From Pardosa pseudoannulata (lineage: Eukaryota; Arthropoda; Arachnida; Araneae; Lycosidae), in the NCBI GenBank assembly GCA_032207245.1, contig CM063506.1, positions 21,373,444-21,437,443 of the forward strand: a DNA stretch of 64,000 nt, read 5' to 3'. Shown piece after piece: positions 22,751 to 33,149 of this stretch; within the stretch, counting starts at the first letter, position 1; every line of letters begins with the position of its first letter. The notes under the pieces were generated by a model. It made no database searches. It saw only the letters and a program-made list of their open reading frames with translations, and was not told the origin of the DNA. Both the position numbers and the translations under genes were made by a program.

Positions 22751-23882
22751 TGGCGTGTGGTCCATATGTGCAGGGTGTACACTGCACGCCCTAGCAAAAT
22801 TATGAGAGACAATAAATTTCTGCACCTATGTCTACCTATCTTTATATGGTATATAATAAATATTATTTATAATATATTCAAATATGTTGATTTGCTTGCT
22901 TGTATTCCCGCAGTGCGTGCGGTACTAGGTGTTGCACCAAGTAGTGTGTTCAAAAGCAAACAAACATAAGAAATTTTTATGTGTATGCACTGAGCACTAA
23001 TAGAAAATCACGCTTTATATGTATGGGCTACTGGAGAAGCACAGCATACTATAGCACTGAGGCAAGTGCAGCTATTTTTCCTGCACTTGGCATTCAGAAT
23101 CATCCGAAGGTATGGTTTATTAAGCGTTGTATTAGAGCGGGGACTTACGTGCTGAAGCGCTTTTGGTTTTTTTAACTGATTAACTGGCCATACGATTTTG
23201 CAGACGGTTAATGTTTAAATTTATATATTGTAAGATATTGTTTTCATGGAAATATAAAAGAAGTATTTCATCAATATAAAGTGAAATGTTTTAGTGTGGT
23301 AAAGTAATTTCGGTGATGCATTATATTTATAGAAATAATTCGCTGAAAAACAATTTTGTTTTGTTAGACAAAAAAGAAACGAATTCTAACAGAACAGTCC
23401 AAATTTTACCATTCATTGTGTCTTACAGACAGTATATAAGTTATATCTGTAACACCCTATCACTGGTTTTGTTTTTAAAAATTGTAATAATTGTTTCTAA
23501 AAATTGTTTAATATATGATTTCCAAATGTTAAAAACAATTAATGAATATAATTTAATCCACTAACCGAACGGGAAACTTGCGCCCCAGCGTGCAGCGAAA
23601 TCCTCTGCACGTGGACTGGACTTTCGGTTTGTCGGCACCAATAAGCCTCCTGATGAGGTACCTCAGCGGCGGGAGCCGTGTAGTGCTACGTTTGCTGAAA
23701 ATATAAGTTTTTCGTGGAAATATAAGCTTTTCGTTATTTTAATAGTAATACGGATAGACGTATGGATTTTGTGTACAAATGAATAATAAGCGTTAAAGAA
23801 GTGTTTAATGTATATTTTTTATGGTTTTATTATTAGTGTTGTTGTTCTCTGCACACCCTGCATGGACAACTACCGCACGCCA

Positions 23883-23885
<3 letters not shown>
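22748..23885. mobile_element. hAT-like TIR element inserted in a (TA)n microsatellite
   Basis: The left end CAGTGGCGTGTGGT..GTGCAGGGTGTACA and the reverse complement of the right end CAGTGGCGTGCGGT..ATGCAGGGTGTGCA are inverted repeats. CAGTGGCG termini are typical of hAT elements, whose 8-bp duplication would here be TATATATA-like. Both sides are pure TA repeat (22709-22747 and 23886-23954), so the exact duplication cannot be read. The 1138-bp interior has a GC-rich patch at 23575-23690 but no recognisable transposase. Confidence 0.75.

Positions 23886-23954
<69 letters not shown>
23886..23954. repeat. (TA)n microsatellite, right half
   Basis: About 69 bp of alternating AT, directly abutting the CACTG end of the hAT-like element. 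Confidence 0.95.
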
Positions 23955-23958
<4 letters not shown>

Positions 23959-24056
23959 GTATATATGGAGACGGAGGACATCCATGCTAAAGAAAACTGA
24001 GGAAAATTTTATTATCTTGCCTCTAAATTATTTGATATTTTTGTTTCCTTAACATT

Positions 24057-24774
24057 CAGGGCCGAAACTAGAACTTGGCAAAGGAGGCATTTGCACCGAG
24101 TACAAAATACTTCCTAAAAGCGTTCAAACAGGATCCGAACGAGGACTATTTGTTCCTTAACAGGAATAAGGAAATGTTGAAAAAAAGTTTTTTTTTACAC
24201 AATTCCCTTTTTCTAGTAAAGGGGTAAGAAGGTTAAAAGACAATAAATTAGAATTATTAAAACAAAATAGGCATAGCTATTACAATTACACATTGAATCT
24301 GATAAAATCATAACTGAGTTTTTCGTTGGGATATAAAAGACTAGAGAATATGTGTATATTGTGGCTTGAAGGAGAAAAAAAAATTGCAAACAGCTTGAAC
24401 TACTATAAAGTCATTAACTTCTTTACGGACACAGCTGAATCCAGGAAAATATATTATAAACACCGTTACTTGTTATAAAATACATAAATACATACAGTTG
24501 TTAGTTTTTTATGTGGGAATTCCTTCTGAATATAGCGGAAGAATGGGTAGATCGATGTTCTTCAGTATCGTGGGTTAGAAGCAGTAGGTCTTGGTCTCTT
24601 TAGCCCTTGTGTAGCAAAATAAGTAGACCGTATCGCTCCAAACCAAACTTAAATCAAATCATTCTGAATATATAATATAGAGAGAAAACACGTTTAAACA
24701 CTTTTGCCTGCATATTTCGTGATAGGAGCGCAAGCTAGTTTTTTGCCACCGGAAAGAACCTAGTGCCAGAGCTG
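24057..24774. mobile_element. hAT-type MITE, diverged copy, with a nested SINE
   Basis: Starts CAGGGCCGAAACTAGAACTTGGCAAAGG and shares this end and the GGATCCGAA.GAGGAC word with the well-preserved copy at 45576-46231. The proposed right end CTAGTGCCAGAGCTG is degenerate. The flanking octamers TTAACATT (24049-24056) and TTAGAATT (24775-24782) match at 6 of 8. A SINE-A (24535-24661) lies inside. Confidence 0.6.
24535..24661 (+). mobile_element. SINE family A, internally deleted copy
   Basis: Head and tail are partly lost. It keeps AGCAGTAGGTCTTGGTCTCT, TTAGCCCTTGTGTAGCAAAA, AGTAGACCGTATCGCTCC and AAACCAAAC. An 11-bp duplication TTCTGAATATA flanks it (24524-24534, 24662-24672). Confidence 0.88.
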
Positions 24775-25879
24775 TTAGAATTATTTAACACTAGAAAGCT
24801 GTTCTTATGACTTGCTTTAAAACTTGATAAATTTGACATTAGATATTTATATTTTAATTTTTAACTGTTTTCTGTTCTCTCTTTTATGATATCAAAAATA
24901 AGTTTATAAAAATCAACGCTTAGGTTAATTTGAAAGCCTTTGTGGGTCAGTGTAACTTGGGGGTAATAGGTTCGCCATCACTATTCTAGAAGATGCAATC
25001 AGAATTGTGAGCGGGTCTGCAAAACCCTCTAGGTTCATTACAGAAGCACATGCTCATTACGGAGTTCGAATGGAAAGGCTTGAATAAATCGACCAATGGA
25101 TTGTTGGACCCACAAACATTCATATAATGAAAGTTATTGCTAATCAAAATATTTAAATAAAAATCTTTTAGATTTTCTCATATTTTTCAATTCCTTATTT
25201 TTCCAAAAATATTAATTACTAATTATTCATATTTAAAATATTTTCATTACTTGAATGCATCACTTCAGAATTTTTAGAAAAATATTTGCATTTCAAAGAT
25301 GATTTTTTTTCTCGAGATTTAAGAATTTGCATAACTTCGGTATATATTGCATTGTACAAATATACAAATACTTAAATGGATTGATGAGATTTTGAATTTT
25401 TTTTCTTTTTGCAAGTCTAGTCTTGAGACTGTTTATCTTGCGTTTCTTAAATGTGGTGATTCTATTTCGGTTTCATTCTGTCCATTTGTTCCAGTTTCAT
25501 GCAGTCTTTGTGAGAGCTGGTGCTGAGACTATTCTGGTTGATTTCTTTGGAGAGTTTGGTTCCTTCTGTGAAAAGAAATAAATGAATATATTATATCAAA
25601 CATTAGTACAAAAATTAAATAAATAATATTGCTACCTAGTATATATGTGTACCCAGTACTGAATGAATGTAAGTAAAAAAATATGAGTTTTATAATTATT
25701 TTTCTTTTTACAGAAATCTAAAAATTTCGTACGCTAAATTAAATCTATTAGACAATGGATTATGAATGGGTGATGTTGAAAATCTTATATATAAATAAAC
25801 TTTTATAGCGATTTAATGTTATATGATATAAGAAATTACATTTTGATATTTTTTTAGTTTCCTTTAAACTTTATTACGT

Positions 25880-26694
25880 TGTAGCGTCTCCAGCTCTAAT
25901 TGAGCTGGAAAAAGGATAGCGGAGGCCTACGTACAGACTAAAGATCTTTATTAGAAACACAATGCTGAAGTTATGATTAAGACGGATAAAAACGATGAAT
26001 ATCTACAAATGAAATGATGATCGTTACAGGAATCAGTTTCTTAATCGTTAGGAGAGAAAAAGGGGGAGGAGGACACCCTCAGTCACTCGCCTCGATGCTC
26101 TCAGCTGATGAAGTTCACAGGAAACTCGATTGGTCAAAAAATTCACCCTGGGCCATGAACTCCGGTCTTTTTATATTGTCGTCTGACCCTCAAATTTCCA
26201 TCTCAGCTGATCGGACATCTGGTTGATGACGTGGTGAGCAAACTGATTGTAGATTTGCTCTAGCCGGACAGGTGTAAGCCCGGTTCCAAGGGGAGTTTGC
26301 AGTAATCGGGAGCAATCTTGCTGATCATTAATCACTGTCTCTGGACAAACCTTTGGAGGACAAGGTAGGGAAGTATTGCTGCTTCCCTCACAATGTAGAG
26401 GATTTCTGTCGTGTGAGACTCTTTCTTCGGGATGCCATTGAAACTAACACTGGAAACACTTTACCAGCATCGTAATGAATTTCTCAGACAGAATGATTGA
26501 GATGGTCCTCGGTGTTAACAATCCTCTATTCAGCATCCTATTCTGCGCCAAACAACGTCCTTTCACTAGGTAAAGATGAGCTCAGTTCAAGTGCTCACAA
26601 AAAGCTCGCTCGCTATTTCCACCTTACACTGGTTTTTCTCACGGTAGTAGATAAGTCTGTATCTGGAAATTTAATGTAACGAAAATTCGTTACA
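25880..26694 (-). mobile_element. Solo LTR (Ty3/Gypsy-type), 815 bp
   Basis: Starts TGTAGCGTCTCC and ends GTTACA with the 4-bp duplication ACGT on both sides (25876-25879, 26695-26698). In minus orientation it begins TGTAACGAATTTTCGTTACA, a terminal palindrome, and close to its end has AATAAAGATCTTTAGTC as a polyadenylation signal before a short R-U5 ending GACGCTACA. No internal domain adjoins it, so it is a recombination product. Open frames inside (26014-26226, 26497-26679) are not genes. Confidence 0.85.
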
Positions 26695-27269
26695 ACGTAC
26701 ACCATTATATAATATGTCTAAAATTAAAATAAGTGTAGAAAATTATTTTCCAAAAGTATTTTACTTTTATAGAAGCTAACATTTTATAAAATAATATAAA
26801 ACTATTCACCGTGAAGTGTTATGTACAAGTAAAAAATATGAGCAAGTAAGTAAAACATTTAAATTTTACTCTTTGTGCACTTTAATAATAATATGGATGA
26901 AAATTCTTGAATAAATTTTTATTTTGTGATAAAAATACCAGTAACTTTGTATTTTTTAAAGGTCGAATTTTCATATAACGTCTACACGTGCTCACCGTTT
27001 GAAAAACGATTTAACGATGTTGATCAATAGGCGATCTCTTATATCGCGCATACTCTGTTACTTCCACACACAATGTCGGGAAATCAGAAAGACGATGTTT
27101 ATATATGAGCCGTTCAGTGCACACATTGATTAACTCCATTTTTTGGAAAATGATAAACTGGAATGTCAATGCACAAAATATGTCATGCAGTTCTTATTCA
27201 AACCAATATTTCCCAATTTTAGTTATCAACATGGATTAATGATAATTTTTTGGGGTCAGGCTACTTTTG

Positions 27270-28368
27270 GTACCTTTTAAGATCTTTTATAATATATTTG
27301 TAATTTTAAAAAAATGGAATTAGTCAATGTGTGCACTGAGCGGCTAATATTTTGAAAGCTATATGTCGTATACGCTATTACACTTTCGCGTAGAAAGTAC
27401 AATTTCATGATGTTGATTGATAAATTGGTGATCAGTAGCTTACATAAATTTGGGTCATATGATAAAATCACTCTGTAGCTTGCGATTTCTTCTTTCAATT
27501 TTTTAAAGGCTGCTTCACACTGAGCAGATCAAAAGAACTTTCTATTTTATGAAATAATTTACGTGAATGATATGTTATTGTAGAGACATTAGGTAAAAAA
27601 CGCGAATAATACGTTACCATGCCTAGAAAACGACGCACTTTTTGAACATTCTTTGGGTGGAACATGTTGCAAATTGCTTCTACTTTTGATGGTAACTTTG
27701 AAATTTGCAATTCTGAATTCTGTGTTTTAAATACTCGATCTCAGTTTGGAAAAAGGCACATTTATTAATGTTGAAATGAATATCATACTCACGTAATCAT
27801 TGCAAGTATACGTATAGATTTCTGCTACGTTCTTTAGTTTTTCGATGTACCAGTATATCGTCGAAAAAAGCTATAACTTTTGATAGTCCGTGTAAAATTT
27901 GATACATAACTCGGTTGAATTCAGCTGGTGCCGTTTTTATCCCAAAACTCAATCTATTCATCCAATATGTTTCTCGGGGAATTGATGTGGTTTGTATAAT
28001 GCTACTTTCTTTATCTGTTCGTAAATGAAGATAAGCCTTAAACAGGTCTAAGCGACAAAAATATTTTGAATCTTTTAGGCTGTTTAATACGTCATTGATA
28101 TTCTTTAATGGATAATTACTGTTTATAAGCAAGTCATTGACTGCTGTTTTGTAGTCAACACAAAGCCGAACTGTATCATTTGCTTTTGGAATGATGACTA
28201 TTTTTAGATATTCAAATTTTTAAACGGATCTTCTGGTATAAATATCTATCTTGCTCCTGTATCTATTTCAAATGTTTGGTATCGATTCTCAATTATAACT
28301 CTACTAAAATATTTCTTTGCGTTGACTGTTGAATCACAGTTGCATTGGTCAAAAATGTCTGCAATTTC
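27270..28368 (-). mobile_element. Ty3/Gypsy remnant: protease and reverse transcriptase
   Basis: On the minus strand, 28350-28246 reads up to YQTFEIDTGAR, the aspartic protease active site. Only a few bases further the RT starts with VIIPKANDTVRLCVDYK. It continues YPLKNINDVL (27797-28132), FCRLDLFKAYLHL, RLSFGIKTAPAEFNRVM and KVIAFFDDILVH, with FFDD as the catalytic box. Fragments of the connection/RNase H region (PSKVEAICNMFHPKNVQKVR, RFLGMVTYYSRFLP) follow to 27277, with frame breaks. The rest of protease and the RT N-terminus are missing, so an internal deletion joined the two. Gag continues beyond the MITE at 28369-28925. Confidence 0.88.
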
Positions 28369-28925
28369 AGGGTGTTTCAAAAATGACCGGTATATTTGAA
28401 AAATCAATAAAGCTAAACGGACAGTAATAGAAATACACAGTTTATTGCAATATTCTTGGGACAATATTAAATTTTTAGGCAGAAAAACTTTCAAAATTAG
28501 TTACAATGTTCCACAACAGATGACGCTGCAGTGTGGAAAAATCTAAACAACGATTTTTCCAGATATCTACCATGCGCAGCAATAATATGGCCTATTCTCA
28601 GAATGAAATTATCAGAAACCTGTGTAAACGTCTCAGGCGGGATGGCTTCACATGCAGAACAGATGTACTGTTCCAGTTATTCAATTGTTTCTGGATAGTG
28701 GTGGTACACCTGGTCTTTTAAGAGTCCCCACAGACAAATATCGTAGTTTAGATTTTTCCAGACTGTAGCGCCATCTGTTGTGGAATATTGTAACTAATTT
28801 TAAAGTTTGTCTGCCTGAAAATTTACTATTATCCCAAGCATATTGCAATAAACTGTGAATTTCTATCACTGTCCGTTTAGTTTTTATTGATTTTTCAAAT
28901 ATACCAGCCATTTTTGAAACACCCT
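28369..28925. mobile_element. MITE with ~185-bp terminal inverted repeats, inserted in Gypsy
   Basis: 28369-28560 and the reverse complement of 28735-28925 match over their whole length (AGGGTGTTTCAAAAATG, TATTTGAAAAATCAATAAA, CAGTTTATTGCAATAT, TTAGTTACAATnTTCCACAA, TCTGGAAAAATCTAAAC). On the minus strand the centre reads CLWGLLKDQVYHHYPETIE, one stop, then EQYICSACEAIPPETFTQV and GHIIAAHGRYLEKSLF. This is the C-terminal part of a mariner-type DDE transposase (..WG.LK..VY...P.....L...I...C..I.......V......R...C...GG..). Thus the terminal repeat itself carries the transposase 3' end. Confidence 0.85.
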
Positions 28926-29262
28926 TATACATAAAGTTTTCAAATGTATTGATTTGATTTGCAGATGTTTTTGAGTTATTGAATTTTTACACTTTTATCG
29001 AATTTAAAAGTGTTTTAATACAACCTTTTTCGACGTGTCTGAAGCTTTACATGATTTGCATTTTAATTTTGAAGTTTCTATTCTACAGCTGTTTGATAGA
29101 TGATTATCAGGCCCACATCTCAGACATATTTTTAAATCAAGTTTTTCGTAATCAATTCGACCTCTCGACTTCGATCTATTCCGTTGAAATTTCTCTGATT
29201 GCTTTTGATTTCGACAAGTTTCGATTTCGCAGAAAGGAGTTTAAATTCTTAGATTGGGTATT
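28926..29262 (-). mobile_element. Ty3/Gypsy remnant: gag nucleocapsid zinc knuckle
   Basis: Minus strand 29126-29085 reads CLRCGPDNHLSNSC, an exact C-x2-C-x4-H-x4-C zinc knuckle, followed by KCKSCK. A basic KSRGRIDYEKL segment precedes it. It lies 5' of the protease-RT part at 27270-28368, from which it is separated by the MITE, so both belong to one minus-strand element. Confidence 0.8.
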
Positions 29263-29406
29263 GTTTTTAGATACTTTATTTACTATTCTATTACTATTAG
29301 CTACCAAGTACCAAGCAAGCCTAGTACAAGGGTGCTTTTATGGATGAAATTATGGTAAACGAAGCTTTGACTGTATGTGTCTCCATTCTGAAACTACGCT
29401 ACTTAC

Positions 29407-29629
29407 GGTAAGGCATTTGGGGCCTACCTTGCGAAGATCTCAGGGTAGACGACTTCCTAGATGTCTGTTCGGACCAGCAAGATTGACAAACTGGCTTCAG
29501 GAGTTCACGAAGACCCCTGCGGTGGGGTCTTCTAGACAGGACATAGACAACTGGATCGAGTGTGAAGTTGAGTGCCATGCAAATGTCAGCAATGCGGTAG
29601 AAAGGGTGAGTCTCCCGTACCAGGTAGAA
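29407..29629 (-). CDS. Prostanoid-receptor-like GPCR, TM7 exon
   Basis: Minus-strand exon beginning FYLVRETHPFYRIADICMAL after the acceptor GATGGCCCAG (complement of 29630-29639). TM7 carries NFTLDPVVYVLSRRP, the DPxxY form of the class A NPxxY motif that prostanoid receptors use. A basic, Cys-containing start of the cytoplasmic tail follows (RGLRELLKPVCQSC). A perfect donor GTAAGT follows 29407; if it is not used, TAG at 29401-29399 ends the protein. The phase (0) matches the TM6 exon at 32135. The splice site near the end of TM6 is where prostanoid receptor genes usually have an intron. Confidence 0.8.
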
Positions 29630-29662
29630 CTGGGCCATCACAATTGTCACCTAAAGTGTAGA

Positions 29663-30009
29663 AACAAATTTTTCAAAATACTAAGCTTGAAAATATCATT
29701 TACTTCAAATGTAAAGTAAATGTTATATGTGATTGCATGAAAACAAGGTATGAATTGGATTTAAATGGAAATAAAAAAAATATTTGAATTTGGACAGCGG
29801 CCATATAAGGACCTGTGGAAGTGATGCCTGCTTGAAATGAATGATTTAGGTATATAGAACCGACTTCAGGCAGTAGCTCTCTGTCTAATTCTATGATTAC
29901 CAACATTTTTTTTTCAATTCGCAACTCTATTTATATTAAAATAAATAAGAGACCTTCCATTCCTTTTTTCTTCTACCGTATATTTGACCCATGATGCAAA
30001 AATATAAAG
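29663..30009. other. GPCR intron, part
   Basis: Within the 2.5-kb intron 29630-32134. Nothing recognised in this part. Confidence 0.5.
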
Positions 30010-30017
30010 GGTTTGGG

Positions 30018-30652
30018 GAAGGCCGTAACCAGAAATTATTTTCGGGGGGAGACCAAGGGGAAAGACTTTGTCTTTTTTGTAAATGATACTTGAGTACAGG
30101 GTTTCTTATATGTATGTATAACCCTGAGTACCATAACACAATGTAGTTTTAAAATAACAAATGGATTAAAAAATGATATAATGAACAAATTTAAAGCTTA
30201 GAATAAGTAATGAAGCATCTGCACAATGAATTTAAAAGTAAAATTAACATTAAAAACCGTTTTTACATTTATTCGTTTAAATTTGTCTCTCACTTAGCTA
30301 TATACCAGAATATAGTCTAACGTAATAAGTTGAAGCCATTTTAGAAGATACAATCTGTGTGAAAAGATTCACCATGTAGTACCTCAAATGGGAAGAAGAT
30401 ATACAATAGATTACCGAAAATGATCTTGAGACGTATGACCGTAGGGGATTGGGGTAAATAAAAGCCTGTGATCCCGCAAGACATTTATGGCCAAAGCGGT
30501 CTCTATCTGAGAACACTGTTGTTTATGCACGACTAGGCAGATGACACAATCACACACGTGGTCAGTTTTCTTTCCACGAAACGGTATTCTAGAAATTTGG
30601 AATTTCGGGGAGGAACCGGTCCCCTAAATCCTCTCCCTTGCCTACGGCCTTT
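30018..30652. mobile_element. Candidate hAT-like MITE in GPCR intron
   Basis: Starts GAAGGCCGTAACC and ends with the complement of AAAGGCCGTAGGC, followed on both sides by purine-rich subtermini (CGGGGGGAGACCAAGGGG; GGGAGAGGATTTAGGGGACC). The octamer GGTTTGGG flanks it (30010-30017, 30653-30660), matching the 8-bp duplication of hAT elements. No coding capacity recognised. Confidence 0.6.
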
Positions 30653-30660
30653 GGTTTGGG

Positions 30661-31335
30661 AAATATATTTTGGGGCTTAACAAATGTGTCATAACAGTAA
30701 ACCTTAGCTCTCCAAACCAACAAAGTAAACAAAGATGAAGATTTTCTCTTTTAAGTATCACTTTCACTTATTTAGTATTAATTAGCTATACGAGACAGTG
30801 GTAGATGTATCTGTATTGAGGGTCTGGAATCTTAAATCCTTTGGGCTTTCCCTTATTGGAATGATCAGTATAGAAAATGGCAATAGAAATATACAATTAA
30901 TATTTCTTTAAAGTTAAAAAACTAAAATGATTTGGAAGACAAATAACTCTAAGATTAAAGGAGCACCAATTTACACCGTGCAGACAAACATATATTTTAA
31001 AAGTCTTAATATTGTGCCGTTACTGATAAAAAACTGATTTTAAAATTCTGTTGATAAAAAAGCGAACACAAATCATCGTAGATTACTTAATGTTAATCTG
31101 ATTACAGGAATCTGCAGTTCTGAAATTATTCAGACAGTTAGTTGTTGATAATATAAAATTTGTCCACATAGAAACGCACTTGAGATCTCCTTCTTGAACC
31201 GTTTTTATGTATATTCTCATTTTTTATTTGGCGTCTTTTGTACACGAGAGCTAATTTAAATTAGGATAAAACGTCCACTTTCTAAGAACATCCATAGCCG
31301 TGAGATTTAAACTCGAGAATTCTGGTATCGAAGGG
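30661..31335. other. GPCR intron, nothing recognised
   Basis: AT-rich sequence with no repeat or exon that I can support. Confidence 0.5.
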
Positions 31336-31507
31336 CCGAAGGATGGCCAAATCTGTTGGGCATTGCTTATCGGTAACATAGGTTGCAGGTTCGAATTCCA
31401 CTGGAGGCATGGATTTTCGGAGCCATTCGAAATCGGCCCGGTAGGTCCCAGTCTCATCAGTTCTCGTGAAGCAAAAGAGCAGACTGTAGTGCTTCAAACC
31501 AAACCCA
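31336..31507 (+). mobile_element. SINE family A copy
   Basis: Shows GATGGCCAAATCTGTTGGGC (diverged A box), GCAGGTTCGAATTCCACTGG (B box), CGGCCCGGTAGGTCCCAGTC, TCATCAGTTCTCGTGAAGCA, and the AAACCAAACC end. About 172 bp, in the GPCR intron, antisense to the gene. Target duplication not resolved. Confidence 0.88.
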
Positions 31508-32134
31508 GACTGAAAATCTGAGTAAAATATCAATACTTACCTACCTTAGAATTTTGTTTTACTAAAATATATTATGAATTTTCAATTTTAACTTTTAAAA
31601 AACATTAAAATTACCGAAAACATTGAAATAGTTATTAAATTTTGTTTCATTATTATTGCCAAGTTGATGTATAATGTCTATATCAGTTACAGAAGAAAAA
31701 TATTTAGTAGAAATTACTAAATTCTGCGCGCATGCTATGGGTTTTAAAATATCATGTAATAATACCATCAATAAATTATTGTTTTATATAATTTTTCAAT
31801 TATAATGATTTTTTATACTATAAAAAAAAGTTTTCAAAACTATTTTGTATGCTGTAAAAAATTCATGTATAACATTTATAAAGTGAACGTGTCAGAAACA
31901 GCCTAAAAATATTCAATTTTAGACGAGTCTACTCAAATATTTAAAGGTTATGTGCTCTCATAAAACCTCCTTAATTGACTCCTTAATTGAAATAATATTA
32001 TTTTTATATCTGAACAACTGGACAGAATGGTTGAGGAACATAAAACACTTAGTATTTAACTACTGGTTAGCCACGTTACGTCACAGAAATTAATGTTGCA
32101 ATACCAGTTTGAACGATTTCCATGCCAATCTTAC

Positions 32135-32548
32135 CATTTGTGGTACCCAGCAGACGACGAAGAATATGCAGAGGACGATCATGAGCTTCGCGAAGGATAG
32201 TTCTTCCGGGGTAGTGTGGTTGAAGGACAGTTCTCTGCTGTCCTTGCGCACGGTGGTCCTTCCGCAGTGGGCCATGCTATTCTTTCCCATCTTGCAGAGC
32301 GCCTGCACCACGGCCAAGTTGCACCCCACGATGACCAGGCAGAGCAGGCAGCCGAAAGAGAAAACCAGGAAAGCGTAAGCGATGTCCGAAGACTCGGTGG
32401 CGTTCCTGTAGCGGACGCACGTGCTGCGGGTCCCTCGGTTCCTCGGCTCGTAATACAGCCCGAAACCGGCGAAGGGCAGGCATACCAAGAACAGGGCCGT
32501 CAGCCACAGTGAGAAGATGGCTCTTTTGATCAGTTTATGGGTAACATG
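32135..32548 (-). CDS. Prostanoid (EP4-type) receptor-like GPCR, TM4-TM6 exon
   Basis: A 138-codon minus-strand exon between acceptor TTTGTTTCAG (complement of 32549 onward) and donor ATG|GTAAGA (GT at 32134-32133), phase 0 at both ends. After HVTHKLIKRA come TM4 (FSLWLTALFLVCLPFAGFGL), extracellular loop 2 with the disulfide Cys (STCVRYRN) and an N-glycosylation site (NAT), TM5 (AYAFLVFSFGCLLCLVIVG) and a short basic loop 3. TM6 follows (AKLMIVLCIFFVVCWVPQM) with the class A CWxP motif. The LPFAG.G.Y....GT.C pattern resembles prostaglandin E2 receptors. The exon is much richer in G+C than its surroundings. TM1-TM3 exons were not found in the window. Confidence 0.85.
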
Positions 32549-32632
32549 CTGAAACAAACAAAAAAAAAAAAGATATGCTATATGAGAAAAAAAATTTAAC
32601 TTCAAGCACACGTATAACAAATGAACTATTAA

Positions 32633-33121
32633 CACATTGTGTGCGGGTATATTTTGCAGCAGAATTGTACCGGCAGCGTGCGTTTTGATCGTAAATTTAG
32701 TTATTCAGTTAAATCTCAATAGATCGAAAATTATTTAATTTTTTAACCAACTTTTCACATTTTATTTTGAAGTATATAAACAAATATATAAATAGAAATA
32801 TATAAATAACAACCGTAAGATTTTTATAAACAAAAAATATTTTTTTTTAGTGGATAAATTTATAATAGTTTCGTAAATATGAAAAATCAAATAGAAATAA
32901 TAGTATATAGTTTTAATTTTTTCGAATTATGTTAGATATAAACATTTTTACATTATAAAAAAATGAAAGACAAGAACATTCGGCTTCGTTTTCCTGTATA
33001 TTCCGCTATTTTTGTACCCACAAACAAATCATGTTGTTATACTAACCTGTACTAGTACGTGACCCACGCTCAATTATAAATCGTCAGAAAACGTACTAGT
33101 ACGTGTCCCGCATACAATGTG
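32633..33121. mobile_element. TTAA-flanked TIR element (piggyBac-type MITE)
   Basis: TTAA|CACATTGTGTGCGGG (from 32629) and CCCGCATACAATGTG|TTAA (to 33125) give 15-bp inverted repeats with one mismatch and a TTAA duplication. The 489-bp interior is non-coding. It contains ACTAGTACGTG twice near the right end. It lies 84 bp upstream (on the minus strand) of the GPCR TM4 exon, close to the splice branch region. Confidence 0.85.
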
Positions 33122-33149
33122 TTAATACTAGGTTATATGTATTTTTTGA

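Noticed and set aside
22591..22969. Open frames over poly-T and TA repeats (also 3152-3400, 23808-23990, 62481-62741, 63430-63630, 63796-63990)
   Set aside because: They encode only Phe/Lys or Tyr-Ile repeats generated by simple sequence.
32109..32512. Plus-strand open frames opposite the GPCR exon
   Set aside because: They are antisense shadows of a GC-rich coding exon; the minus strand has the TM segments, CWxP motif and splice sites.
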